From assembly GCA_040954595.2 (NCBI GenBank), contig CM082589.2, positions 434,001-498,000 of the forward strand: a stretch of 64,000 nt of DNA, given 5' to 3'. The notes under the pieces are model-generated. The model ran no database searches. It worked only from the letters and a program-made list of their open reading frames with translations, and was not told the DNA's origin. The position numbers were made by a program, and so were the translations under genes. Position 1 is the first letter of the stretch; each line of letters opens with the position of its first letter. Shown here piece by piece: positions 23,401-34,440 of this stretch. Source of the DNA: Balanoglossus misakiensis. Its lineage: Eukaryota; Hemichordata.

Positions 23401-26400
23401 TCGTCATCATACGAGAAATCAACACGTGAAATATTTGTAAATGCTCGGTTAATTTTATTGTCTTTGTGAAAGACCTACACTGGCCCTTTTAATGACCACA
23501 ACATACATTAAACGAGCCTGTTTGAACTTTAGGCAATATACGCGTACGTTGTTACTGGTGGTATACAAGCGTTTACGACGCAAGGGGTGGGTTTGTGGGA
23601 ATGTAATCGAGATTTGTCTGTCGACGGACACCATAGAAAACATATCGTTTATCGCCTATCGATGACAATTTATGTCAAGTTTACTGTTTACCGCCGTGTA
23701 TAATTTCTGTCTCTGACAATAGGCTTGGAATTTGCGTCGATTTCTGTCCAATCAAGCGAGCAGTCGTCTTGTTTCACTCGTCTCTGTTGTCAAATTGTTT
23801 ATTTCACCTCGCGAATAAACAAACATTGCGGTTTTCGCCGGCCCTGTGGTTTGGCAATTAGGCTACCGTGTTACGCAAGCCGGCGTGCGTGCGAGATATC
23901 TCCCTAGCGCACACACGTATGTGAAAGTTGGAAGCCAATACCTCCAGTGGTGAACATGAGAATGTGTTTGTATGCAGCGCCAATCAATATATTCCCGAAC
24001 TCGCCAAATAGCTTGGTTACTTCAGTTGGAATGTCGGTGTGTTTGACATGGAGCTGAGTGCGTCTCGATACAGCCAGCGCTCAACACGAGAAGAGTGATT
24101 TTGCCAGCGCCGGTCAATCTGCCGACGTGCCGAAAACTTCAATACTGGGTATGTGGGGTGTGTTTTCAAAAAGCATTGCAGTATAGCCAGTATCTGTAAG
24201 TTTAAAGTTAGTGACGACACAAACTTTTGCACGCATTGTGAGTTTGTCATCGCACGCAAAATGATTGTTTGATCTGCACTGGTATCGCTAACACTAGGAC
24301 CAGGCTATGCTAACAAATTCTCTTTGAATTCTGCAAACTAATTGTCGACCATTCTTAGTCGAGGTCAAAACATGTTTTTTACTAAAGTGTTAATGGCCAC
24401 CGTTGATATACTGCAGAAGGTCCACATTGAAAAGTGCGATAGTGCATCTGTGTTCCACATTGCGTTCTGTGTCGCGTCATTGGCCGACACTTTGAAGTCC
24501 CGATACCACACTTGGCATATGCCTGTCCATTACGTCATCTGCAATCGTCATGTTGTATTTTGAAACACATCGATGCCAGAGAATTTCAACCAAAGCTATG
24601 CTCGCCGAGTGTGTCATCATTCAACTATTTAGAACATTATTTTTAGAACATAACCAAACATTCTTAAAGTTGATGTCTCTTTTTCTAAATTCAGAGCCCA
24701 ATAACACGATCACGATGCCATCACACAACATGGTGGCCGCGATAATTGCAGTATCCATAAATTTGCATATGTCTTTGATGACTCAGTGGCCAAATGCAGA
24801 TGCGAACATTTCACAGTTATGTGTGTTGAATGCGAGCATCTCCTGCCGGTTTTCACCGTCACACAACATCAAAATTCACTTGAGATAATCATCTGTTGTA
24901 TTGATTTCGTAAATTGACTAGACTAGAGGGAGAAATACTTGGAGTCCCCGTGGTGATAGAAAACGCTGATATTTCCTCCGATCGTGGTTCACCGGTGTTT
25001 ACACAGCTCTCAAGAATCACACTTGTGCACTTTCATTTTTCCACGCGTCACGTCATCACTGTGGGAATCGTGTCCAAGGGCGATAAACTTGATACTTTGG
25101 GGGAATGAGGCAAAGGTTAAGCACCAGGAAAGTTCGAGACAGGGCAGATGTGTCAATGGGGTAGATTCTGTGCGCCAGATGGATTTCATCAACTTGGGGG
25201 CTACGTACGTTGATACCATGGTTACTGTTGTTATTTCCGTCATAGGTGAGGGCACTGTTGCCCTATTTACGGCTGCAACCAAACCATCTGTATTTATTCT
25301 TGACCCATATATTTGCGCTACTTTCCCGATATTTTTGTACTCACTGAAATGACTTGCCATGCAGCTGTATAAAATTGTGCAGGATTTCGCCTGTTACTAA
25401 GAGTACAGTTTTTGAAAAAATCGCTCAACGCTTCTAAAGCTTTGCTAAAAACCCGAGAAACAATATATTTTCATCTAAAGACGGCTTCAGGTTAAATGTC
25501 TTCAGAGATAAGTAAGTCCGATGTTCACATTACTGTAAGATTCTCATTGAAAGCGACTTTGTATCAACTCGCCCTTTCGGATGACCGGCGACAGAGGGGT
25601 GGCGCGGCATGGCAGGCCGGGCATGGCGGCGACTCGTATTCTGAGAAGCAATCACAATCAAATTAATCCGTTCTACGTTCATTTGTCGAAGGAAGGAGAT
25701 AAAAGAGAATGGTGATCTATGAAACGAGTTCGTCAGATGTCGTTTGCGGCTTCAGGAACTCTGACATCGTTGTTACCGTTTAATCTGCCTGTCGATCAAA
25801 TCCGAGACACTTTAATACCACGAGATCCGAAATCGAATCCAGTCTCAATTTTGACCACAAATCACCGTTTGCGCTCTAATCGAAAAGTAAAGTCCGCTGA
25901 CTTGAACAAGCATAATAAAAAGTGTGGACAAATAGACAGACAAAGGTTTCCTACCATATGGACAGACTGACTAATATTGTCGTTATCATGTTTGTACCTA
26001 TGGTCGGATAATAAACACCTATTCAACCTTCAGAGCTCCACTGCTAGATCATCGCACTTGAGGGCGTTGTTCATTTGGGGGTGACTGACTTAGGTTTTAG
26101 TTCGTCTGCCGAGAGAAGTGGTTTTCATTCATGAGCCACTTCAGCCGTCGGTCGCGAGGCAAAGAAAACATGGCTGTCGCGTCGACTTGCGTCTCGTTTC
26201 AGTCGAGACCTGTGGGAGACGTTTCAATCAAAGCCAAGACGAAATGATAGCGCTTTTAATCATCATTTCCCACAGTGCAGCTGTTGCTGTCAGTTCATGC
26301 CGACGACGCGATACAGCCATAGTTTCACAGCAGTAAAGGACCTCTTGCTCGAGCGGTCATTCATCGCGTAGAATTTAGGCTGAGCGCTTCGCACTGCACT

Positions 26401-28059
26401 GCTCCGATCGCCTGGTAAGATTGTCTGTCTGTCTGTTTGTTTGTTTGTTTCCACAGAATCGGAGACTGTGATATGTATGTATATAGAGATGTTATATACA
26501 ACAGACATATAACTGTCTGGTCACGTGTCTATCGAATACGTTCAATTCGCTAGTGAAGTAAAAGTGTTTCTGGTGTTAATGAGTGCTTATCCAGGAATAA
26601 TAACCAGATGAAGTTAATTTTAAAACCGGAACAAGAGATCCTTGTTAGTCAGTTTTCTTTCTCCTAATATAACTTTCTGAATCCGATGACTCATTGTTTG
26701 AAATCCAGGCATCACTGGTATTTATGGGACAGTGTACAAACCCTGTAATATTTGTCGTGCATTCCAAAGTACAACCGTGGGGTGAATGTTAAAAGGAATA
26801 CAAGCAGACGACTGTTTCATTAACATGCACTTTCCAGATTGTTTGTTCATTCCAGAGTCCTTTGCAGCTTGCAAAGTGATGAGATTCACTGTCAGAAATC
26901 TGTGTCGGGTTCTTTGGGTGTTACGTCACCACTAACGTGATTGGACCATTATTGAAGTGTGAACTACGTCATTGATGATTGACGTTTCGCGGTTTCGTCG
27001 CCTCCGACGCTCTGGGGTTTCATTCAGGGTGACTGTAATTAAATTGGTCACTTGTCCTTGGAAATTGTTGTTGTATTAGACCCACAGAGAGACAGGCTAG
27101 TCGTGTGTCGAGAAACCGCAATAAAATCACAAATGGCGTCTATGTATCGTGGAAGGGCGGGTGTGCTCTAGCAATACCAGATCCACTTGCCCTTTTCACG
27201 TATTTCTTGTTATTACAAACACACCTGAATTTTGATTTGATGCTCTTGCTAGCAATTTTGCGCATAACATTGAAGACTTTTTATTCGAACTACTCCCTTG
27301 TCAGTATAGGCGGTGCTCTTTCGGAGTTATATAATTAATCGAAGAGGTGTTCGTCCAATTTACGTTTGAATAAAACGTTTCAAACGTCTGTGAAACCTCC
27401 ATCTCACCGTCGCATAAAATATAACTCGGCGCCATGGAGAAGGTGGTAAAGCTAAAACGGTGAATCCAGAGGACGCGATCACCCGACTACGAGGTCGAAT
27501 CGCAATCCCAACACTCATTCCACTTAATTCAAACATAATTAAACAGTAATATATCGACAAGACGATCCAGTCTCAAACCTTTCATGTCGGCACGTATCCC
27601 ATCAGGCGGCGTTCCCCGTACTTAAACTTTGTGAAATATGAAATCGTTAATTTTAACTCGGTCATGACGCTTAATTTCAGCCTCTTTGCTAAATATCGAG
27701 CTCCATCATTTTTCTGTAATGACTGCATACATTTGCTTTAAGTTGGTCATAACACAAATACGCAAATTATCCCCGGAGTGCAAATAGGTTAAGGTTCAAA
27801 CTTTCCATCTTTGTGTTTCGTCATTCAATATTTCCATAGAATGTCGTTTCTGACGGTAACCGCGGTTTCACATGGAGTTTGGAATTCGAGCCGATTGAGT
27901 CGGCGTCCCATTGCGTCCAATCCTTCACCACAACGCGCGTCTTGAAAGTAAACATCGAGCTTTCATAAAACTTTCTTTGAATTTAAAAAGCAGTGCACAG
28001 ACAACACGGTCAGTGGAGCTATTTCCGATTTTTAATCAATTCTGTTTGTCCTTTTTCAG
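17489..28059. other. Long non-coding stretch upstream of the BTB exon
   Basis: About 10.6 kb without an exon I can tie to a known protein family. Open frames here (for example 22502-22254 minus and 24984-25352 plus) show no recognisable domain and no convincing splice context. The BTB exon at 28060 starts at an acceptor, so part of this region should be its 5' intron, with the promoter further left. Small features include a CTGT/TTTG microsatellite at about 26422-26450 and CG-richer patches near 18700-18800, 25580-25640 and 26140-26220 that could be promoter-proximal. Confidence 0.5.
18700..18846 (+). other. Possible 5'UTR exon of the BTB gene
   Basis: This is a CG-enriched stretch with a donor-like GTAAGT at 18847 and a CRE-like TGATGTCATC just upstream (about 18673). 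It is placed to act as a non-coding first exon for the acceptor at 28059, leaving an intron of about 9.2 kb. Only transcript data can confirm this; other upstream exons are equally possible. Confidence 0.2.
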
Positions 28060-28887
28060 ATCCTATGCTGACGTAAAAGAATAAACCGACGACATGGGTT
28101 GTTGTCAGAGCTGTCAGAAAAAGAACAACAAAGAAGATGCTCAGATAGGGAACTTCATCTACCCGTCAATCACCCCTAGCAACGAACAAGATGGCGGATG
28201 CAGGACGAGTATTCTCATGGCCAACATCGCCCCCAACGGCAACGTCATCGATCGGGAAAATCGCAAATCTCAATACTCAAATCTGGAGCTACAACATGAA
28301 ATACTGGAGTCCACTGCCTCGCTGAATGATGTATCCCTTGAAAAGAGTCAAAGTATTCCTGCTTTGAGCGATTCACCATGCAGTCTGAGCCACAGCAAAG
28401 CCAGTTCGTATAGTTTACATACCCTGAGGTCCTCTTTAAACACATTAAGATCATCGTTTCTCAGTGTCTACTCGGCTATCAGTCTTCGATCAATTTCGGA
28501 CGACGCCGAAGAGCAACGCGTGGATCCGAGCTATGCAGCGAAGCTCTTGTTCGACCTAAATGAATGCAGGAAACAGAATAAATTCACGGATGTTCTGCTG
28601 TGCGCTGGAGATGTGGAAATACCCGCTCACAGAGTTGTTCTCGCGGCCAGTAGCCCTTATATTTTATCCATTTTTGCCATCGAGGATTTGGACGACAATC
28701 GCTTGTATTTAGATTATATCGAGCCAGGCATTCTACGTTTGCTTGTGGAGTACATTTATACTTCGAAGTTGACAGTGACTCGTGAAACTGTCGATGCTAT
28801 GATCAAGGGCGCTCAGACTTTACAACTCAATGCTGCAGAACAAGCTTGTCAAGACTTTGCTCGTAACTTGGAGAACATGGACGAAAA
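28060..28887 (+). CDS. BTB/POZ-domain protein, first coding exon (partial; cut by assembly gap)
   Basis: The exon opens at an acceptor (CTTTTTCAG, ending 28059); the start codon is at 28094 after an in-frame TAA in the leader. 264 codons are readable before the gap. Residues 1-7 are MGCCQSC, a Gly-2 followed by Cys at 3, 4 and 7, as in N-myristoylated and palmitoylated proteins. Residues 8-140 are Ser-rich and probably disordered. A BTB fold spans about 147-258: NKFTDVLLCAGDVEIPAHRV, then VVLAASSPYI and LLVEYIYTSKLTV, ending QACQDFARNLENMDE where BACK would normally start. BTB domains dimerise and often recruit Cullin-3. Kelch-like proteins are the nearest large group, but no BACK or kelch repeat is seen in the window, and the segment after SPYI (LSIFAIEDLDDN) departs from the usual YFRAMF. 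The specific orthologue is not identified. Confidence 0.8.
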
Positions 28888-28987
28888 NNNNNNNNNNNNN
28901 NNNNNNNNNNNNNNNNNNNNNNNNNNNNNNNNNNNNNNNNNNNNNNNNNNNNNNNNNNNNNNNNNNNNNNNNNNNNNNNNNNNNNNN
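28888..28987. other. Assembly gap of exactly 100 N
   Basis: A run of 100 N separates BTB coding sequence from satellite DNA. A round 100 is commonly used when the gap size is unknown. The true distance between the BTB exon and the satellite, and even their adjacency, is therefore unproven. Confidence 0.95.
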
Positions 28988-31900
28988 AAATTTGGTCATT
29001 TTTTGAAAAAACCATGAGTTATAGCTCAGGAAAATCGTCAAAAATCGAGGATTTTTCGACTTTGGAATTTCGAAATTTGGCTTTTTTGAAAAACGACTTT
29101 GCGATATTCGCAAATTTGGTCAATTTTTGGAAAAAACCATGGGTTATAGCTCAGGAAATCGTCAAAAATCGAGGATTTTTCGCCTTTGCGAATACTCATT
29201 CTCGTGAGAGAAAATTTGGTCATTTTTTGAAAAAACCATGAGGTTATAGCTCAGGAAAATCGTCAAAAATCGAGGATTTTTCGACTTTGCGAAATTTCGA
29301 AATTTGGTCATTTTTTGAAAAAACCATGGGTTATAGCTCAGGAAAATCCGTCAGAAATCGAGGATTTTCGACTTTGCGAATTTTCGAAATTTGGTCATTT
29401 TTTGAAAAAACCATGGGTTATAGCTCAGGAAATCGTCAAAAATCGAGGATTTTTCGACTTTGCGAATTTTCGAAATTTGGTCATTTTTTTGAAAAACCAT
29501 GGGTTATAGCTCAGGAAAATCGTCAGAAATCGAGGATTTTTCGACTTTGCGAAATACACATTTCGTGAGAGTAAATTTGGTCATTTTTTGAAAAAACCAT
29601 GGGTTATAGCTCAGGAAAATCGTCAAAAATCGAGGATTTTCGACTTTGCGAATTTTCGAAATTTGGTCATTTTTTGAAAAAACCATGGGTTATAGCTCAG
29701 AAAATCGTCAAAAATCGAGGATTTTTTCGACTTTGCGAATTTTCGAAATTTGGTCATTTTTTGAAAAAACCATGGGTTATAGCTCAGGAAAATCGTCAAA
29801 AATCGAGATTTTTCGACTTTTGCGAATTTTCGAAATTTGGTCATTTTTTGAAAAAACCATGGGTTATAGCTCAGGAAAATCGTCAAAAATCGAGGATTTT
29901 TCGACTTTGCGAATTTTCGAAATTTGGTCATTTTTTGAAAAAACCATGGGTTATAGCTCAGGAAAATCGTCAAAATCGAGGATTTTCGACTTTGCGAATT
30001 TTCGAAATTTGGTCATTTTTTGAAAAAACCATGGGTTATAGCTCAGGAAAATCGTCAAAAATCGAGGATTTTTCGACTTTGCGAATTTTCGAAATTTGGT
30101 CATTTTTTGAAAAAACCATGGGTTATAGCTCAGGAAAATCGTCAAAAATCGAGGATTTTTCGACTTTGCGAATTTTCGAAATTTGGTCATTTTTTGAAAA
30201 AACCATGGGTTATAGCTCAGGAAAATCGTCAAAAATCGAGGATTTTTCGACTTTGCGAATTTTCGAAATTTGGTCATTTTTTGAAAAAACCATGGGTTAT
30301 AGCTCAGGAAAATCGTCAAAAATCGAGGATTTTTCGACTTTGCGAATTTCGAAATTTGGTCATTTTTTGAAAAAACCATGGGTTATAGCTCAGGAAAATC
30401 GTCGAAAATCGAGGATTTTTCGACTTTGCGAATTTTCGAAAATTTGGTCATTTTTTGAAAAAACCATGGGTTATAGCTCAGGAAAATCGTCAAAAATCGA
30501 GGATTTTTCGACTTTGCGAATTTTCGAAATTTGGTCATTTTTTGAAAAAACCATGGGTTATAGCTCAGGAAAATCGTCAAAAATCGAGGATTTTTCGACT
30601 TTGCGAATTTTCGAAATTTGGTCATTTTTTGAAAAAACCATGGGTTATAGCTCAGGAAAATCGTCAAAAATCGAGGATTTTTCGACTTTGCGAATTTTCG
30701 AAATTTGGTCATTTTTTGAAAAAACCATGGGTTATAGCTCAGGAAAATCGTCAAAAATCGAGGATTTTTCGACTTTGCGAATTTTCGAAATTTGGTCATT
30801 TTTTGAAAAAACCATGGGTTATAGCTCAGGAAAATCGTCAAAAATCGAGGATTTTTCGACTTTGCGAATTTTCGAAATTTGGTCATTTTTTGAAAAAACC
30901 ATGGGTTATAGCTCAGGAAAATCGTCAAAAATCGAGGATTTTTCGACTTTGCGAATTTTCGAAATTTGGTCATTTTTTGAAAAAACCATGGGTTATAGCT
31001 CAGGAAAATCGTCAAAAATCGAGGATTTTTCGACTTTGCGAATTTTCGAAATTTGGTCATTTTTTGAAAAAACCATGGGTTATAGCTCAGGAAAATCGTC
31101 AAAAATCGAGGATTTTTCGACTTTGCGAATTTTCGAAATTTGGTCATTTTTTGAAAAAACCATGGGTTATAGCTCAGGAAAATCGTCAAAAATCGAGGAT
31201 TTTTCGACTTTGCGAATTTTCGAAATTTGGTCATTTTTTGAAAAAAACCATGGGTTATAGCTCAGGAAAATCGTCGAAAATCGAGGATTTTTCGACTTTG
31301 CGAATTTTCGAAATTTGGTCATTTTTTGAAAAAACCATGGGTTATAGCTCAGGAAAATCGTCAAAATCGAGGATTTTTCGACTTTGCGAATTTTCGAAAT
31401 TTGGTCATTTTTTGAAAAAACCATGGGTTATAGCTCAGGAAAATCGTCAAAAATCGAGGATTTTTCGACTTTGCGAATTTTCGAAATTTGGTCATTTTTT
31501 GAAAAAACCATGGGTTATAGCTCAGGAAAATCGTCAAAAATCGAGGATTTTTCGACTTTGCGAATTTTCGAAATTTGGTCATTTTTTGAAAAAACCATGG
31601 GTTATAGCTCAGGAAAATCGTCAAAAATCGAGGATTTTTCGACTTTGCGAATTTTCGAAATTTGGTCATTTTTTGAAAAAACCATGGGTTATAGCTCAGG
31701 AAAATCGTCAAAAATCGAGGATTTTTCGACTTTGCGAATTTTCGAAATTTGGTCATTTTTGAAAAAACCATGGGTTATAGCTCAGGAAAATCGTCAAAAA
31801 TCGAGGATTTTTCGACTTTGCGAATTTTTCGAAATTTGGTCATTTTTTGAAAAAACCATGGGTTATAGCTCAGGAAAATCGTCAAAAATCGAGGATTTTT

Positions 31901-34440
31901 CGACTTTGCGAAATTTCGAAATTTGGTCATTTTTTGAAAAAACCATGGGTTATAGCTCAGGAAAATCGTCAAAAATCGAGGATTTTTCGACTTTGCGAAT
32001 TTCGAAATTTGGTCATTTTTTGAAAAAACATGGGTTATAGCTCAGGAAAATCGTCAAAAATCGAGGATTTTTCGACTTTGCGAATTTTCGAAATTTGGTC
32101 ATTTTTTGAAAAAACCATGGGTTATATAGCTCAGGAAAATCGTCAGAAATCGAGGATTTTTCGACTTTGCGAATTTTCGAAATTTGGTCATTTTTTGAAA
32201 AAAACCATGGGTTATAGCTCAGGAAAATCGTCAAGAAATCGAGGATTTTTCGACTTTTCGAATTTTCGAAATTTGGTCATTTTTTGAAAAAACCATGGGT
32301 TATAGCTCAGGAAAATCGTCAAAAATCGAGGATTTTTCGACTTTTCGAATTTTCGAAATTTGGTCATTTTTTGAAAAAACCATGGGTTATAGCTCAGGAA
32401 AATCGTCAAAAATCGAGGATTTTTCGACTTTGCTAATTTTCGAAATTTGTTCATTTTTTGAAAAAACCATGGGTTATAGCTCAGGAAATATCGTCAAAAA
32501 TCGAGGATTTTTCGACTTTGCGAAATTTCGAAATTTGGTCATTTTTTGAAAAAACCATGGGTTATAGCTCAGGAAAATCGTCAAAAATCGAGGATTTTTC
32601 GACTTTGCGAAATTTCGAAATTTGGTCATTTTTTGAAAAAACCTTGGGTTATAGCTCAGGAAAATCGTCAAAAATCGAGGATTTTTCGACTTTGCGAAAT
32701 TTCGAAATTTGGTCATTTTTTGAAAAAACCATGGGTTATAGCTCAGGAATATCGTCAAAAATCGAGGATTTTTCGACTTTGCGAATTTTCGAAATTTGGT
32801 CATTTTTTGAAAAAACCATGGGTTATAGCTCAGGAAAATCGTCAAAAATCGAGGATTTTTCGACTTTGCGAATTTTCGAAATTTGGTCATTTTTTGAAAA
32901 AACCATGGGTTATAGCTCAGGAAAATCGTCAAAAGTCGAGGATTTTTCGACTTTGCGAATTTTCGAAATTTGGTCATTTTTTGAAAAAAACATGGGTTAT
33001 AGCTCAGGAAAATCGTCAAAAATCGAGGATTTTTCGACTTTGCGAAATTTCGAAATTTGGTCATTTTTTGAAAAAACCATGGGTTATAGCTCAGGAAAAT
33101 CGTCAAAAATCGAGGATTTTTCGACTTTGCGAAATTTCGAAATTTGGTCATTTTTTGAAAAAACCATGGGTTATAGCTCAGGAAAATCGTCAGAAATCGA
33201 GGATTTTTCGACTTTTCGAATTTTCGAAATTTGGTCATTTTTTGAAAAAAACCATGGGTTATAGCTCAGGAAAATCGTCAAAAATCGAGGATTTTTCGAC
33301 TTTGCGAAATTTCGAAATTTGGTCATTTTTTGAAAAAACCATGGGTTATAGCTCAGGAAAATCGTCAAAAATCGAGGATTTTTCGACTTTGCGAAATTTC
33401 GAAATTTGGTCATTTTTTGAAAAAACCATGGGTTATAGCTCAGGAAAATCGTCAAAAATCGAGGATTTTTCGACTTTGCGAATTTTCGAAATTTGGTCAT
33501 TTTTTGAAAAAAACCATGGGTTATAGCTCAGGAAAATCGTCAAAAATCGAGGATTTTTCGACTTTGCGAATTTTCGAATTTTGGTCATTTTTTGAAAAAA
33601 CCATGGGTTATAGCTCAGGAAAATCGTCAAAAATCGAGGATTTTTCGACTTTGCGAATTTTCGAAATTTGGTCATTTTTTGAAAAAACCATGGGTTATAG
33701 CTCAGGAAAATCGTCAAAAATCGAGGATTTTTCGACTTTGCGAATTTTCGAAATTTGGTCATTTTTTGAAAAAACCATGGGTTATAGCTCAGGAATATCG
33801 TCAAAAATCGAGGATTTTTCGACTTTGCGAAATTTCGAAATTTGGTCATTTTTTGAAAAAACCATGGGTTATAGCTCAGGAAAATCGTCAAAAATCGAGG
33901 ATTTTTCGACTTTGCGAAATTTCGAAATTTGGTCATTTTTTGAAAAAACCATGGGTTATAGCTCAGGAAAATCGTCAGAAATCGAGGATTTTTCGACTTT
34001 TCGAATTTTCGAAATTTGGTCATTTTTTGAAAAAAACAATGGGTTATAGCTCAGGAAAATCGTCAAAAATCGAGGATTTTTCGACTTTGTGAATTTTCGA
34101 AATTTGGTCATTTTTTGAAAAAAACCATGGGTTATAGCTCAGGAAAATCGTCAAAAATCGAGGATTTTTCGACTTTGCGAAATTTCGAAATTTGGTCATT
34201 TTTTGAAAAAACCATGGGTTATAGCTCAGGAAAATCGTCAAAAATCGAGGATTTTTCGACTTTGCGAATTTTCGAATTTGGTCATTTTTTGAAAAAACCA
34301 TGGGTTATAGCTCAGGAAAATCGTCAAAAATCGAGGATTTTTCGACTTTGCGAATTTTCGAAATTTGGTCATTTTTTGAAAAAACCATGGGTTATAGCTC
34401 AGGAAAATCGTCAGAAATCGAGGATTTTTCGACTTCGCGA
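28988..34440. repeat. Satellite family A, left block (87-bp monomer, about 62 copies)
   Basis: Tandem units with an 87-bp period, seen from the spacing of CCATGGGTTATAGCTCAGG (for example ATG at 30031, 30118 and 30205). Typical A parts are GGTCATTTTTTGAAAAAACC and CGTCAAAAATCGAGGATTTT. The central units are nearly identical; the first roughly 600 bp is the most divergent, with odd units near 29058-29130, 29183-29216 and 29550-29576, as expected near an array edge. Because 87 is 29 codons and the unit lacks stops in several frames, long open frames appear on both strands (553 codons at 29599-31260 plus; 283 codons at 31234-30383 minus). They are repeat artefacts and not annotated as genes. Confidence 0.97.

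Noticed and set aside
24984-25352. 122-codon plus-strand open frame as an exon
   Set aside because: An equally long open frame lies on the opposite strand (25360-25010), and neither shows a known domain or convincing splice sites.
29599-34301. Long open frames (up to 553 codons) on both strands in the left satellite block
   Set aside because: They arise because the 87-bp monomer is a multiple of three without stops. Several overlapping frames on both strands are open at once, and single-base indels switch between them.
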